A stretch of DNA of 21,153 nucleotides. Source: Deltaproteobacteria bacterium (GTDB lineage Bacteria; Desulfobacterota; Syntrophia; Syntrophales; UBA5619). Below the pieces are notes generated by a model that did not search any database, was not told the DNA's origin, and saw only the letters and a program-made list of their open reading frames with translations. The stretch is taken from the NCBI GenBank assembly GCA_026388345.1, contig JAPLJY010000162.1:1-21153 (forward strand), written 5' to 3'. A program made the position numbers and the translations under genes. Shown here piece by piece: positions 8,528 to 15,247 of the stretch. Position 1 is the first letter of the stretch; each line of letters begins with the position of its first letter.

Positions 8528-9617
8528 GATCCTTCACCTTGCTCAATGCTTCGAGAAAGAAGTATTCACCCCACATCACGCTTTCGTCCACGCCCAGCCC
8601 CTTTTTCTGGTGATACATCCCGTGCATGAGGATGCCCTCCCATCCCGGCGTATCCTCCCCGAGGAATTGTGGTGTGGTCAGTGTGTCAAGGATCTGCAGC
8701 GCGTAATCGCGATAGAGCCGCGCGTGCGCCACATCTCCCGTCAGCTTCGCGAGGTTCAGCATTCCGCCCGCGGCGATCGCAGCGGCGGAACTCTCGTACG
8801 GGAGCACGGGGTTCGGCTCATCCCAGTCGTTCGGCGGAACGCCGTGCTCAGGGGTGCGTTCGATGTAATAATCGGCGCAAGCCTCCGCCGTCTGCAGGAA
8901 ACGGACGTCCCGCGTGAAGGAGTACGCCGTTCCGAAGCCGTACAACGCCCACGCCAATCCGCGAGCCCAAGACGAATCGTTGCGCCATCCCTGATGGGTG
9001 GTCTGTCTCAGGAACTCACCCGTTTGCGTATCGAAGATCCCCTCGTGCGACGTGCTGCCGTCGCCGCGGACAAGGTACTTGCGCGTCGTCAGGCAATGCT
9101 CCGTCGCTTTGCGAAACAGCTCATCGTCGCCGGACTGCTGGGCCGCATAAAAAACGATGCCGACGTTCATCATGATGTCGACAAACAGGCTCTCCTCCGC
9201 GACGAAGGAGCGAAGGTACCGGCCCTTCTCGCGGAAGCGCAGCCCCATCGTCCGACCGGCCTCGATCACGACCTTTTGGATGGCGGGATCGCCCGACCAA
9301 TCGTACCACCTCTTCCACGTGGACCAGAACAGGAAGCCCAGGTCGTGGACGCTGCGGTCGGCTTTTCGCTCCTCGATCAGTCGGGAATAGTGTTCGGCCT
9401 TTTCGCGCCAATAAGCCTCCCGCGTCCGCTCGTACAGCAGCCACAGTTGTCCGCCGAGAAACCCCTCGCACCAGTTCGTCCACGCTTCACCGCCGTGCAT
9501 CCATTTGCCGTGGTCGGTGTACATCGGAAAATGATCGGGGTGCGTTTCAATCAGATGGCACAACTGCCGCTCTGCAAAGGCGAATGTTCGATCCGTTTTC
9601 TGCCTGATGTCTGTCAT
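8520..9617 (-). CDS. Glycoside hydrolase family 88 protein (unsaturated glucuronyl hydrolase)
   Basis: The 365-residue protein matches GH88 along its length. Motifs in order: W-T-N-W-C-E-G-F-L-G-G (46-56), H-D-L-G-F with Asp92, V-D-I-M-M-N with Asp147, and a W-R-N-D-S-S-W-A-R-G-L-A-W stretch. Asp92 and Asp147 sit where Bacillus UGL has its two key acids, Asp88 and Asp149. The family hydrates the enol ether of 4,5-unsaturated uronic acids left by polysaccharide lyases and so releases them from oligosaccharides. No signal peptide is visible, so it works in the cytoplasm on imported short substrates. Start ATG 9617 is preceded by GAGGGAAAC and lies 43 nt after the TRAP large-permease stop. Some GH88 relatives act on other unsaturated glycosides, so the exact substrate is open. 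Confidence 0.93.
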   Translation of the reverse strand: MTDIRQKTDRTFAFAERQLCHLIETHPDHFPMYTDHGKWMHGGEAWTNWCEGFLGGQLWLLYERTREAYWREKAEHYSRLIEERKADRSVHDLGFLFWSTWKRWYDWSGDPAIQKVVIEAGRTMGLRFREKGRYLRSFVAEESLFVDIMMNVGIVFYAAQQSGDDELFRKATEHCLTTRKYLVRGDGSTSHEGIFDTQTGEFLRQTTHQGWRNDSSWARGLAWALYGFGTAYSFTRDVRFLQTAEACADYYIERTPEHGVPPNDWDEPNPVLPYESSAAAIAAGGMLNLAKLTGDVAHARLYRDYALQILDTLTTPQFLGEDTPGWEGILMHGMYHQKKGLGVDESVMWGEYFFLEALSKVKDHE

Positions 9618-9660
9618 GTTTCCCTCGGTTTTTTTGAGTTTTGGCCGCCCGCCGGTCCGG

Positions 9661-10950
9661 CTATAGTTTGAACAGGTTGGGAAGGAACAGGATCAGCCAG
9701 GGCCAGAAGGCGATCACTACCAGGTCGACCACCAGGATCATGACGTAGGGGATCAGGGGGCGGATGGTGTCCGTCAGGCTGATCCGGGCCAGAGAGCAGA
9801 TGATCACCAGGCACAGGCCGATGGGAGGGGCGACGATTGCTATCCCCACCACCGCGATCACCAGGACTCCGAAATGGAGGGGGTGGATGCCCAGGGTCAG
9901 GGCGATCGGGTAGAGGATGGGGAAGAAGATGAGAATGGCCGGCAGGCCGTCGAGGATCATCCCGAAAAAGAGGAATAGGGCGATCGTCAGAATCAAAAAG
10001 ACGACCCGGCCTTCGGACACGGATCCGATGAAATTTCCGAGGATATTCGGAACCTGGTGGGTCGCCAGAATCCAGGAAAACCCGGAAGCGGCCCCGACGA
10101 GCAGGCACACCACCCCGGTCAGGATCGCCGTATCGACGAGGATCTTCTCCACATCCTTCCGCGTGATCTCCTTGTAGACGAACACCGAGACGATAAAGGC
10201 ATAGACCGTGGCCACGGAGGCGGCCTCGGTTGCCGTAAAGATCCCGCTGAAGATCCCTCCGAAAATGATAAGCGGCATCAGCAGGGGAATCACGCTGTCG
10301 CGAAACGAGGCCATGATGACCCGTAACGGGGCCCGCTTTCCCTCCGCCCCGGGGAGGATCCCCTTGACGGATTGAATATAGATCACGACCATCAGCGTGG
10401 CGGCCATCAGAAAACCGGGGAGGAACCCCCCCATGAAGAGGCCTGCGATGGAAATATTGGCCATTGCGCCCAGGACCACCATGTTCAAACAGGGGGGAAT
10501 CATCATGCCCATGCCCGTGGCCGCCGCCACGATGGCCGCCGCCCGGGGAGGCGTATAACCCGCCTTGGCCATGGAGGGCAAAAGGAGGGACCCGATCGCC
10601 GATGCATCGGCGATGGAAGAACCGGAAATCCCCGAAAAGAAGATTTCCGCGACGATCACGACAAATCCCAATCCCCCCCGGATATGTCCCACCAGGTTTT
10701 TGGCAAACAGGACCAACCGCTGCGAAATCCCGCCCTGTTCCATAAAACCGCCGGCGAGGATGAACAGCGGGATGGCCAGAAAGGGGAATGTGTCGATCCC
10801 TGAATAGAGTTTCAGGGTCACGGTCGAGATGGGGATGGACCCCTGCCAGAGGAGGGCCAGGATGCAGGCCAGGATCATGGAGAATGCCACGGGAACACTG
10901 GCCACCAGGAAAAGACCGAAGGTGCAAAGAAGGATGTATACGGTTCCCAT
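9661..10950 (-). CDS. TRAP transporter large permease (DctM family)
   Basis: A 429-residue, strongly hydrophobic membrane protein with the DctM hallmarks: G-I-D-T-F-P-F-L-A-I-P-L-F near residue 50, F-F-S-G-I-S-G-S-S-I-A-D-A-S near 105-118, and A-A-A-T-G-M-G-M-M-I-P-P around 145-156. It is the ion-coupled transport subunit of a tripartite TRAP system and would have about 12 membrane spans. Start ATG 10950 follows AAAGGGG, three bases after the small-permease stop, so the two are coupled. A 437-residue open frame on the same strand at 9614-10927 is a shadow of this gene. Neighbouring catabolic genes suggest the imported compound is their substrate. Confidence 0.96.
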   Translation of the reverse strand: MGTVYILLCTFGLFLVASVPVAFSMILACILALLWQGSIPISTVTLKLYSGIDTFPFLAIPLFILAGGFMEQGGISQRLVLFAKNLVGHIRGGLGFVVIVAEIFFSGISGSSIADASAIGSLLLPSMAKAGYTPPRAAAIVAAATGMGMMIPPCLNMVVLGAMANISIAGLFMGGFLPGFLMAATLMVVIYIQSVKGILPGAEGKRAPLRVIMASFRDSVIPLLMPLIIFGGIFSGIFTATEAASVATVYAFIVSVFVYKEITRKDVEKILVDTAILTGVVCLLVGAASGFSWILATHQVPNILGNFIGSVSEGRVVFLILTIALFLFFGMILDGLPAILIFFPILYPIALTLGIHPLHFGVLVIAVVGIAIVAPPIGLCLVIICSLARISLTDTIRPLIPYVMILVVDLVVIAFWPWLILFLPNLFKL

Positions 10951-10953
10951 CGG

Positions 10954-11427
10954 TCAGCCCCTTTCCGTTTTTTGGCCCCGGAGCCGTTGAACTTCCTGCT
11001 CAATCAGAAAGATGACGATCAAGATGCCGCTGATGGGGATGGGCAGATAGGCCCAGATGTACGATAAGTCCATGGATGAATAGACCCGGTTTAAATTGAA
11101 CTGGATCACAGAGTACCCCTGGACGATCATCACGACCGCAACGGCGCCCACAACAAGGGGGATCACCGCGATCTCGATCCAATGGCGGGTCCCGGCGGAC
11201 ATCCTCTTCACGACCAGTTCAATGCCGAAATGGCGCGTCCGCTTGACCCCCACGGCCGCGCCGAGAAAGGCCACCCACTGGAAAAGGAGCATGGCCAGAT
11301 CCTCCGACCAGGCCAGGGGGGCCTTCAGGATGAACCGGTTGAACACCTGAAGAAAGACGATGATGGCCAGGGCCACCACCAGGATCATACAGACCCTTTC
11401 CACCCAATTGCCCAGAACGTTTTTCAC
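10954..11427 (-). CDS. TRAP transporter small permease (DctQ family)
   Basis: A 157-residue protein with four hydrophobic segments and the DctQ pattern: first span near residues 11-32, then N-R-F, P-L-A-W-S-E-D-L-A, a second span with a central Q-W, and a conserved R-T-R-H-F stretch around 64-68 before the third span. It pairs with the DctM subunit in the cytoplasmic membrane. The start is GTG at 11427, with AAAGGGG six to seven bases upstream. It lies 211 nt downstream of the binding-protein gene, an unusually wide gap for this operon that contains a strong hairpin. Confidence 0.93.
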   Translation of the reverse strand: MKNVLGNWVERVCMILVVALAIIVFLQVFNRFILKAPLAWSEDLAMLLFQWVAFLGAAVGVKRTRHFGIELVVKRMSAGTRHWIEIAVIPLVVGAVAVVMIVQGYSVIQFNLNRVYSSMDLSYIWAYLPIPISGILIVIFLIEQEVQRLRGQKTERG

Positions 11428-11589
11428 GTCAAACCCCTTTTCCCTTCCTCCCGTCCAAGCCGGAACCCCGGACTTTCAGGGAATATCCGGGGCTGGATCA
11501 ACCGTCCCCGCAAACGCCGGTTCATTGTTCATTCCCCAAAGGATCCCCCGCGACCTGCCCCTTGGCCTGCGGCAGGCTGTTGACAAACA

Positions 11590-11623
11590 GGGGGGCCATG
11601 TTTCCCCGGAAACACGGTCCCCC
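11590..11623 (-). terminator. Strong hairpin between binding-protein and permease genes (attenuator or partial terminator)
   Basis: The arms 11590-11605 and 11608-11623 pair over 16 positions with one mismatch and one G-T wobble, leaving a tiny C-C loop (a four-base loop if the last pair opens). On the minus strand it starts 16 nt after the binding-protein stop and is followed by a moderately T-rich stretch (TGTTTGT). It could act as a leaky intrinsic terminator or as a 3' RNA stabiliser. Either would raise binding-protein levels above the permeases, a known arrangement in TRAP and ABC operons. A second weak dyad lies at 11466-11472 with 11486-11492. Confidence 0.6.
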
Positions 11624-11638
11624 GTTTGCCGTCATGCG

Positions 11639-12649
11639 TTATTTCCTGTTTACGGCCTGAACCTGTTCCAGAAGCTCGTTTCCAAAGGCGTATTTCTTGC
11701 CGAAGGATTCATAGACCGGTTTGATCCGGTTCTTGAAGGCCTGCTTATCCACGTCGGTGAACACCTTCACGCCCTTTTCTTGCGCCCATCCCAGGGCTTT
11801 ATCCTCATCCGCCGTGTAAACCTTGATGAAGAAGTTTTCCGCTTCCACCGCCGCGGCCTTGACCTGCGCCTGGAGATCCTTGGGCAGGGTATCCCACCAC
11901 TTTTTGCTTGCCATCAGAGGCGTGGGCAGCCAGAACTGCTGGGTCATGGAGTAAGCCTTGCAGATCTCCCAGTGTTTCGAGGTCCAGAACAGGACGGGTG
12001 AGTTCTCCGCCCCGTCGAGCACCTTCTGCTGCAGGGCGAGATAGACCTCACCCCAGGCCGTGGGGGTGGCGATCCCCCCCATCTCATTGATGGACTGGAT
12101 ATGGATGGCGCTGGGCTGCACCCGGATTTTCAGCCCCTTGAGGTCTTCGGGTTTGCGAATGGCTTTGTCTCCCGTATAGATGTTCCGCCCGCCGTCATCC
12201 GCCCACATCATCCCCACGAGGTTCTGCTTGGCGTAAATCTCGTTGAAGAATTTCGAACCCACCGGGGTTCTGAAGACCCGCCACATCTCCTCCCGGTTCT
12301 GGAACAGATAGGGCAGATCGAATACGTAGACTTCCGGAATCCACTCCCCGGTAAAGGAGGTGGGCAACTTGGCCATCTCGACGTTGCCCATCTGCATGCC
12401 GAGGTAGAGGTCTTTGGTCTGCCCCAGTTGTCCGCTGTGAAACACCTGGATCTCGACCCTTCCCTTGGTCTTCTCCTTCACCTTTTCGGCAAAATAGACC
12501 CAGGAACGGGTATGGGGATGATCCGGGGAAAGGATATCCGCCAGTTTGGCCACGTATTTCTTCTCCTGGGCCTGAACATCGCCCGCCAGGGTGGCAATCG
12601 CGAACGCCCCAATCAACATGCACGCCAGGATCTTTGCAACCTTTTTCAT
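11639..12649 (-). CDS. TRAP transporter substrate-binding protein (DctP family)
   Basis: The 336-residue protein starts with a Sec signal peptide (K-K, hydrophobic core, cleavage plausibly after A-Q-A at residue 27). The mature part shows the DctP pattern: H-S-G-Q-L-G at 71-76, D-L-P-Y-L-F at 111-116, and L-K-I-R-V with Arg176, the conserved arginine that binds the substrate carboxylate in this family. W-G-E-V-Y-L-A-L-Q-Q and D-G-A-E-N (212-216) also match. The D-G-A-E-N type occurs in binding proteins for uronates and related sugar acids, though assigning the ligand from this is inference. Start ATG 12649 has the strong site AAGGAGG. It is the first gene of the eleven-gene run and sits about 130 nt downstream of a near-consensus promoter. 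Confidence 0.96.
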   Translation of the reverse strand: MKKVAKILACMLIGAFAIATLAGDVQAQEKKYVAKLADILSPDHPHTRSWVYFAEKVKEKTKGRVEIQVFHSGQLGQTKDLYLGMQMGNVEMAKLPTSFTGEWIPEVYVFDLPYLFQNREEMWRVFRTPVGSKFFNEIYAKQNLVGMMWADDGGRNIYTGDKAIRKPEDLKGLKIRVQPSAIHIQSINEMGGIATPTAWGEVYLALQQKVLDGAENSPVLFWTSKHWEICKAYSMTQQFWLPTPLMASKKWWDTLPKDLQAQVKAAAVEAENFFIKVYTADEDKALGWAQEKGVKVFTDVDKQAFKNRIKPVYESFGKKYAFGNELLEQVQAVNRK

Positions 12650-12785
12650 CTGCCTCCTCCTTATGCTGGTTTTTTAAAATTGCCCCACCCCCATCACCCG
12701 CGCCGGAAGGCCTCACCGGTTTACTTGCCGGAGGGTTGGGGGTTGTTCACGGTTACGATCAACAGCCATGCACCTGTAGAGCCGA

Positions 12786-12814
12786 ATCATACGAAGGAAG
12801 ATGGGGTATGTCAA
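12786..12814 (-). promoter_or_regulatory. Sigma-70 promoter of the TRAP/catabolic operon
   Basis: On the minus strand the -35 box TTGACA (12809-12814) and the -10 box TATGAT (12786-12791) are separated by exactly 17 nt. This is a near-perfect housekeeping promoter, predicting a start near 12779 and a leader of about 130 nt before the binding-protein ATG. Such a strong core promoter for a catabolic operon suggests control by a repressor. Confidence 0.75.
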
Positions 12815-12823
12815 CTGGTAGTT
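12813..12823. promoter_or_regulatory. Possible operator overlapping the -35 box
   Basis: AACTGGTAGTT is a small dyad (AACT, 3 nt, AGTT) that overlaps the upstream edge of the -35 box of the operon promoter. AACTGGT resembles half-sites of GntR/FadR-type regulators, but this is short and could be chance. No regulator gene is in the window to link it with. Confidence 0.25.
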
Positions 12824-12875
12824 TCAATACAGGGGTGGGAACAGTCGTAACTCCTGCCGTCCGGAGACCCGGAGA

Positions 12876-12938
12876 TGACGCCCTTGTAAAAGTTCGCAAG
12901 CAAGGCAACGCAGCATCCGGGCTTTTAGGAGGGCGTCA
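12876..12938. repeat. Palindromic intergenic repeat (63 bp), stem 15 of 17 bp
   Basis: The left arm 12876-12892 and right arm 12922-12938 are inverted copies, 15 of 17 positions pairing with a two-base internal mismatch, around a 29-nt loop. Read on the minus strand, the right part contains AAAAGCCC, three bases, TGCTGCGTT, one base, CC. The same core occurs in the larger element at 19241-19422. I take it to be one member of a dispersed palindromic repeat family; it could also terminate or insulate transcription between the divergent promoters. Confidence 0.75.
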
Positions 12939-12956
12939 GGGATGGGTAAATAGGGG

Positions 12957-12985
12957 TTGACATCCGGGGCCGCTTTTCGTATTTT
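12957..12985 (+). promoter_or_regulatory. Sigma-70 promoter of the cupin gene
   Basis: TTGACA at 12957-12962 and TATTTT at 12980-12985 are separated by 17 nt. The predicted start near 12992 gives a short leader of about 30 nt before the cupin ATG at 13024, which has GAGGAG at 13013-13018. Confidence 0.7.
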
Positions 12986-13023
12986 GCGACCGTATCCCCC
13001 TCTCACAGAAACGAGGAGAACCC

Positions 13024-13365
13024 ATGCCCGGATATGAAGTCGTCCAGCTTGATGAAATTGCACCCGTGGGGTGTCCCTGTGGTCAGTCCCGCCGCGCGTT
13101 TGTATCCCCCGGGAACCCGGTCGCGACGCTTCACATGGTGGACATCACGCAGGATTCGAAGGTCCACTACCATAAAAAACTCACCGAGATCTATCTGATC
13201 CTCGAAGGTGAGGGGCACATGGAACTGGACGGGAAGATCGTCCCGGTCAAGCCGATGACGGCCGTGTTCATTCGGCCCGGCTGCCGCCACCGCGCCACCG
13301 GCAAACTCCGTATCGTCAATATCCCCGTACCGGCCTTCGATTCCGCAGACGAGTGGTTCGACTGA
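13024..13365 (+). CDS. Small single-domain cupin protein
   Basis: A 113-residue protein with one conserved beta-barrel cupin. Motif 1 is visible as H-Y-H-K-K-L-T-E-I-Y (two His and a Glu as metal ligands, then G-E-G-H-M at 57-61), and motif 2 ends in a P-G-C-R-H segment near 81-85 with the fourth His ligand. Such small cupins bind Fe, Mn or Zn and act as isomerases, epimerases, decarboxylases or simple ligand binders; the reaction cannot be told from sequence. It has its own consensus promoter and good ribosome site and is divergent from the uptake operon, so it could be co-regulated with it or independent. It converges on the ABC transporter gene 100 bp away. A C-G-Q-S-R near the N-terminus (about residues 19-23) is a possible extra feature. 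Confidence 0.88.
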   Translation: MPGYEVVQLDEIAPVGCPCGQSRRAFVSPGNPVATLHMVDITQDSKVHYHKKLTEIYLILEGEGHMELDGKIVPVKPMTAVFIRPGCRHRATGKLRIVNIPVPAFDSADEWFD

Positions 13366-13412
13366 CGCAGGGGCTTTCCATCACCCGCCGCCGCCGTACC
13401 ATGCCGGCCGAA

Positions 13413-13427
13413 GGATTCCCGGAATCC
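13413..13427. terminator. Weak dyad between convergent genes
   Basis: GGATTCC, one C, GGAATCC is a perfect seven-base inverted repeat in the 100-bp gap between the converging cupin and ABC transporter genes. It sits where a bidirectional terminator would be expected, but neither side has a T-run, so the role is uncertain. Confidence 0.3.
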
Positions 13428-13465
13428 CGGAAATGGCCAAGCGCAGAGAGACGCAAATGGCCTGT

Positions 13466-15196
13466 TTACGCCGCCGCCATCTTCTGGAACCGCCACGATC
13501 CGTCGCTTTTAAGCGTTAGGTGCAGGCGGTGCCAGGTCAGGATCGTGCTGCGGTGGCCGACGCTGATCAGAACCGACTCCGGAAGCCGCTCCTTCAGCAT
13601 CCCGTATAGACGGGCCTCCGTCGTTTCGTCGAGGGAGGCCGTCGCTTCGTCAAGAAAGACGTGGGTCGGTTTCAAAAGAAAGATCCGGGCGAAGGCGATC
13701 CGCTGCTGTTCCCCCGGGGAGAGGGTCTGGGACCAGTTGCCCTCCTCGTCCAGGTGGTCCCGAAGATGGGCAAGACCGCACAGATCCATGATTTCCGGGA
13801 CTTCTGTGCCATCGTTGCGGACGTTTGCCGGATAGAAGAGGGCCTCGCGCAGGCTCCCCAGGGGCAGATAGGGTTTCTGGGATAGAAACATCATCTCCTT
13901 CGCGACGGGGATGCAGACGTCGCCCTCCCCGTAGGGCCAGATGCTGGCCAGGACCCTCAGGAGGGTGCTCTTCCCGCACCCCGAGGGGCCGGTCACGACC
14001 AGTGAATCGCCCGGCTTCAGGCAAAGGTTGAGATCCCGGGAGAGGAACTTCCCGTCGGGCAGCTGCACATTCAGATGATCCAGACGGACCTTCCCCTCCC
14101 GGGAGGGGGTCATCCGGATCTTCTCCAGCACCCGCAGGGATTCCACGCGCCGCATCGTCTCCGCAAATCCGCTGAGGCGCTCCACGACGGCCTTCCATTC
14201 GGCGATTCCCACAAAGCTGTCCACGATGAACGACAGCGCCCGGTGGACCTCGCCGAAGGCGTTGGATATCTGCATCAGGCCGCCGAGCTGGATCTGGCCG
14301 GCAAAGAAACGCGGCGAGGCGACCAGCAGCGGAAACACAACGGAGAGCTGATTGTAGCTGCTCGTGAGCCACGTCAGGCGCTTCTGCCGGAGCATGATCC
14401 GGCGGAAATTGCCCACGAGTCCCATGAACCGCTGCATGAAGCCCGCTTTCTCCCGGGCCTCGCCCCCGTAGATGGCTACGCTTTCGCTGTTCTCCCGCAG
14501 CCGCACGAGACTGTAACGGAAATCCGCCTCCAGCCTCTGCTGGTTGAAATTCAGGACGATCAGCGGACTGCCGACGCGCATGGTGAGCCACGTGCCGCCG
14601 ATGGCATAGAGGAGCGCCACCCAGACCATGTACCCGGGGACGACCAGTTCACCCATGCCGCCCAGCGGGATGGCGAGGGGGCCGGAGATCCCCCAGAGGA
14701 TGAAGACGAAGGAGGCCAGGGTCACCACCGCCCGGAGCAGCCCCAGCCCCAGATTCAGGGTCAGGTTGACGAGCGCATTGATGTCCTCGCTGATCCGCTG
14801 GTCGGGGTTGTCCGTTGTCCGTTCGAAGACCTGGATGCGGTAGTATATCTGGCGGGCCAGCCATTTCTCCAGGTAACGCTCCGTCAGCCAGGTCCGCCAG
14901 CGGATCTGGAGCATCTGGCTCAGGTAGAGCATGTAGACGGCGACGGCGATGAAGGCGGCGGCGATCCAGGTGAAGTCGTAGAGAGACGTAACAAACTTGG
15001 CCTTGTCGAGGGCCTGGATGGCGTTGTAGAATCCGTTCATCCAGCGGTTGAAGACGACGCTGATGTAAACGAGGCCCAGATTGAGGCCGACGACAACGCC
15101 GAGCAGCCCCCAGGCCGCCCATTTCTGTTCGGACGACCAGTAGGGGGCGACCAGCGCCCAGAAACCCCGGAAGAACTCCCTGTCAAATTTTTTCAT
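13466..15196 (-). CDS. ABC transporter, fused membrane and ATPase domains (SbmA/YddA-type)
   Basis: The 576-residue half-transporter has an N-terminal membrane domain of the ABC_membrane_2/SbmA-BacA type (residues 1 to ~350, including W-R-T-W-L-T-E-R-Y and an N-P-D-Q-R-I-S-E-D motif typical of this family). The C-terminal ATPase has Walker A GPSGCGKST, signature LSPGEQQR, Walker B VFLDEATASLD and the switch His in S-V-G-H-R. Relatives are YddA, mycobacterial Rv1819c (vitamin B12, bleomycin, antimicrobial peptides) and ABCD-type fatty acyl-CoA transporters. It would work as a homodimer in the cytoplasmic membrane. It starts at ATG 15196 with AGGAGAGG upstream and lies 51 nt downstream of the acetyl-CoA hydrolase/transferase gene, probably on the same transcript. 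The cargo is unknown; an ABCD-like acyl-CoA or fatty-acid role would fit that partner. Confidence 0.93.
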   Translation of the reverse strand: MKKFDREFFRGFWALVAPYWSSEQKWAAWGLLGVVVGLNLGLVYISVVFNRWMNGFYNAIQALDKAKFVTSLYDFTWIAAAFIAVAVYMLYLSQMLQIRWRTWLTERYLEKWLARQIYYRIQVFERTTDNPDQRISEDINALVNLTLNLGLGLLRAVVTLASFVFILWGISGPLAIPLGGMGELVVPGYMVWVALLYAIGGTWLTMRVGSPLIVLNFNQQRLEADFRYSLVRLRENSESVAIYGGEAREKAGFMQRFMGLVGNFRRIMLRQKRLTWLTSSYNQLSVVFPLLVASPRFFAGQIQLGGLMQISNAFGEVHRALSFIVDSFVGIAEWKAVVERLSGFAETMRRVESLRVLEKIRMTPSREGKVRLDHLNVQLPDGKFLSRDLNLCLKPGDSLVVTGPSGCGKSTLLRVLASIWPYGEGDVCIPVAKEMMFLSQKPYLPLGSLREALFYPANVRNDGTEVPEIMDLCGLAHLRDHLDEEGNWSQTLSPGEQQRIAFARIFLLKPTHVFLDEATASLDETTEARLYGMLKERLPESVLISVGHRSTILTWHRLHLTLKSDGSWRFQKMAAA

Positions 15197-15247
15197 CCCG
15201 CCGACCTCTCCTGATTCATGATAGCGCCGGCCGTCTTGACCGGACGC

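Larger units (their letters stand above)
12650..13023. other. Divergent regulatory region between TRAP operon and cupin gene
   Basis: These 374 bp hold no gene. They contain the minus-strand promoter of the catabolic operon (12786-12814), a short dyad next to its -35 box, a large inverted repeat (12876-12938) and the plus-strand promoter of the cupin gene (12957-12985). The order suggests that the inverted repeat separates two independent promoters. Confidence 0.7.

Noticed and set aside
8430..9671. 413-residue open frame on the plus strand
   Set aside because: It is antisense to the GH88 and SDR genes, with no family resemblance.
9614..10927. 437-residue open frame on the minus strand
   Set aside because: It is Gly/Arg/Pro/His-rich low-complexity sequence in another frame of the clear DctM gene (9661-10950).
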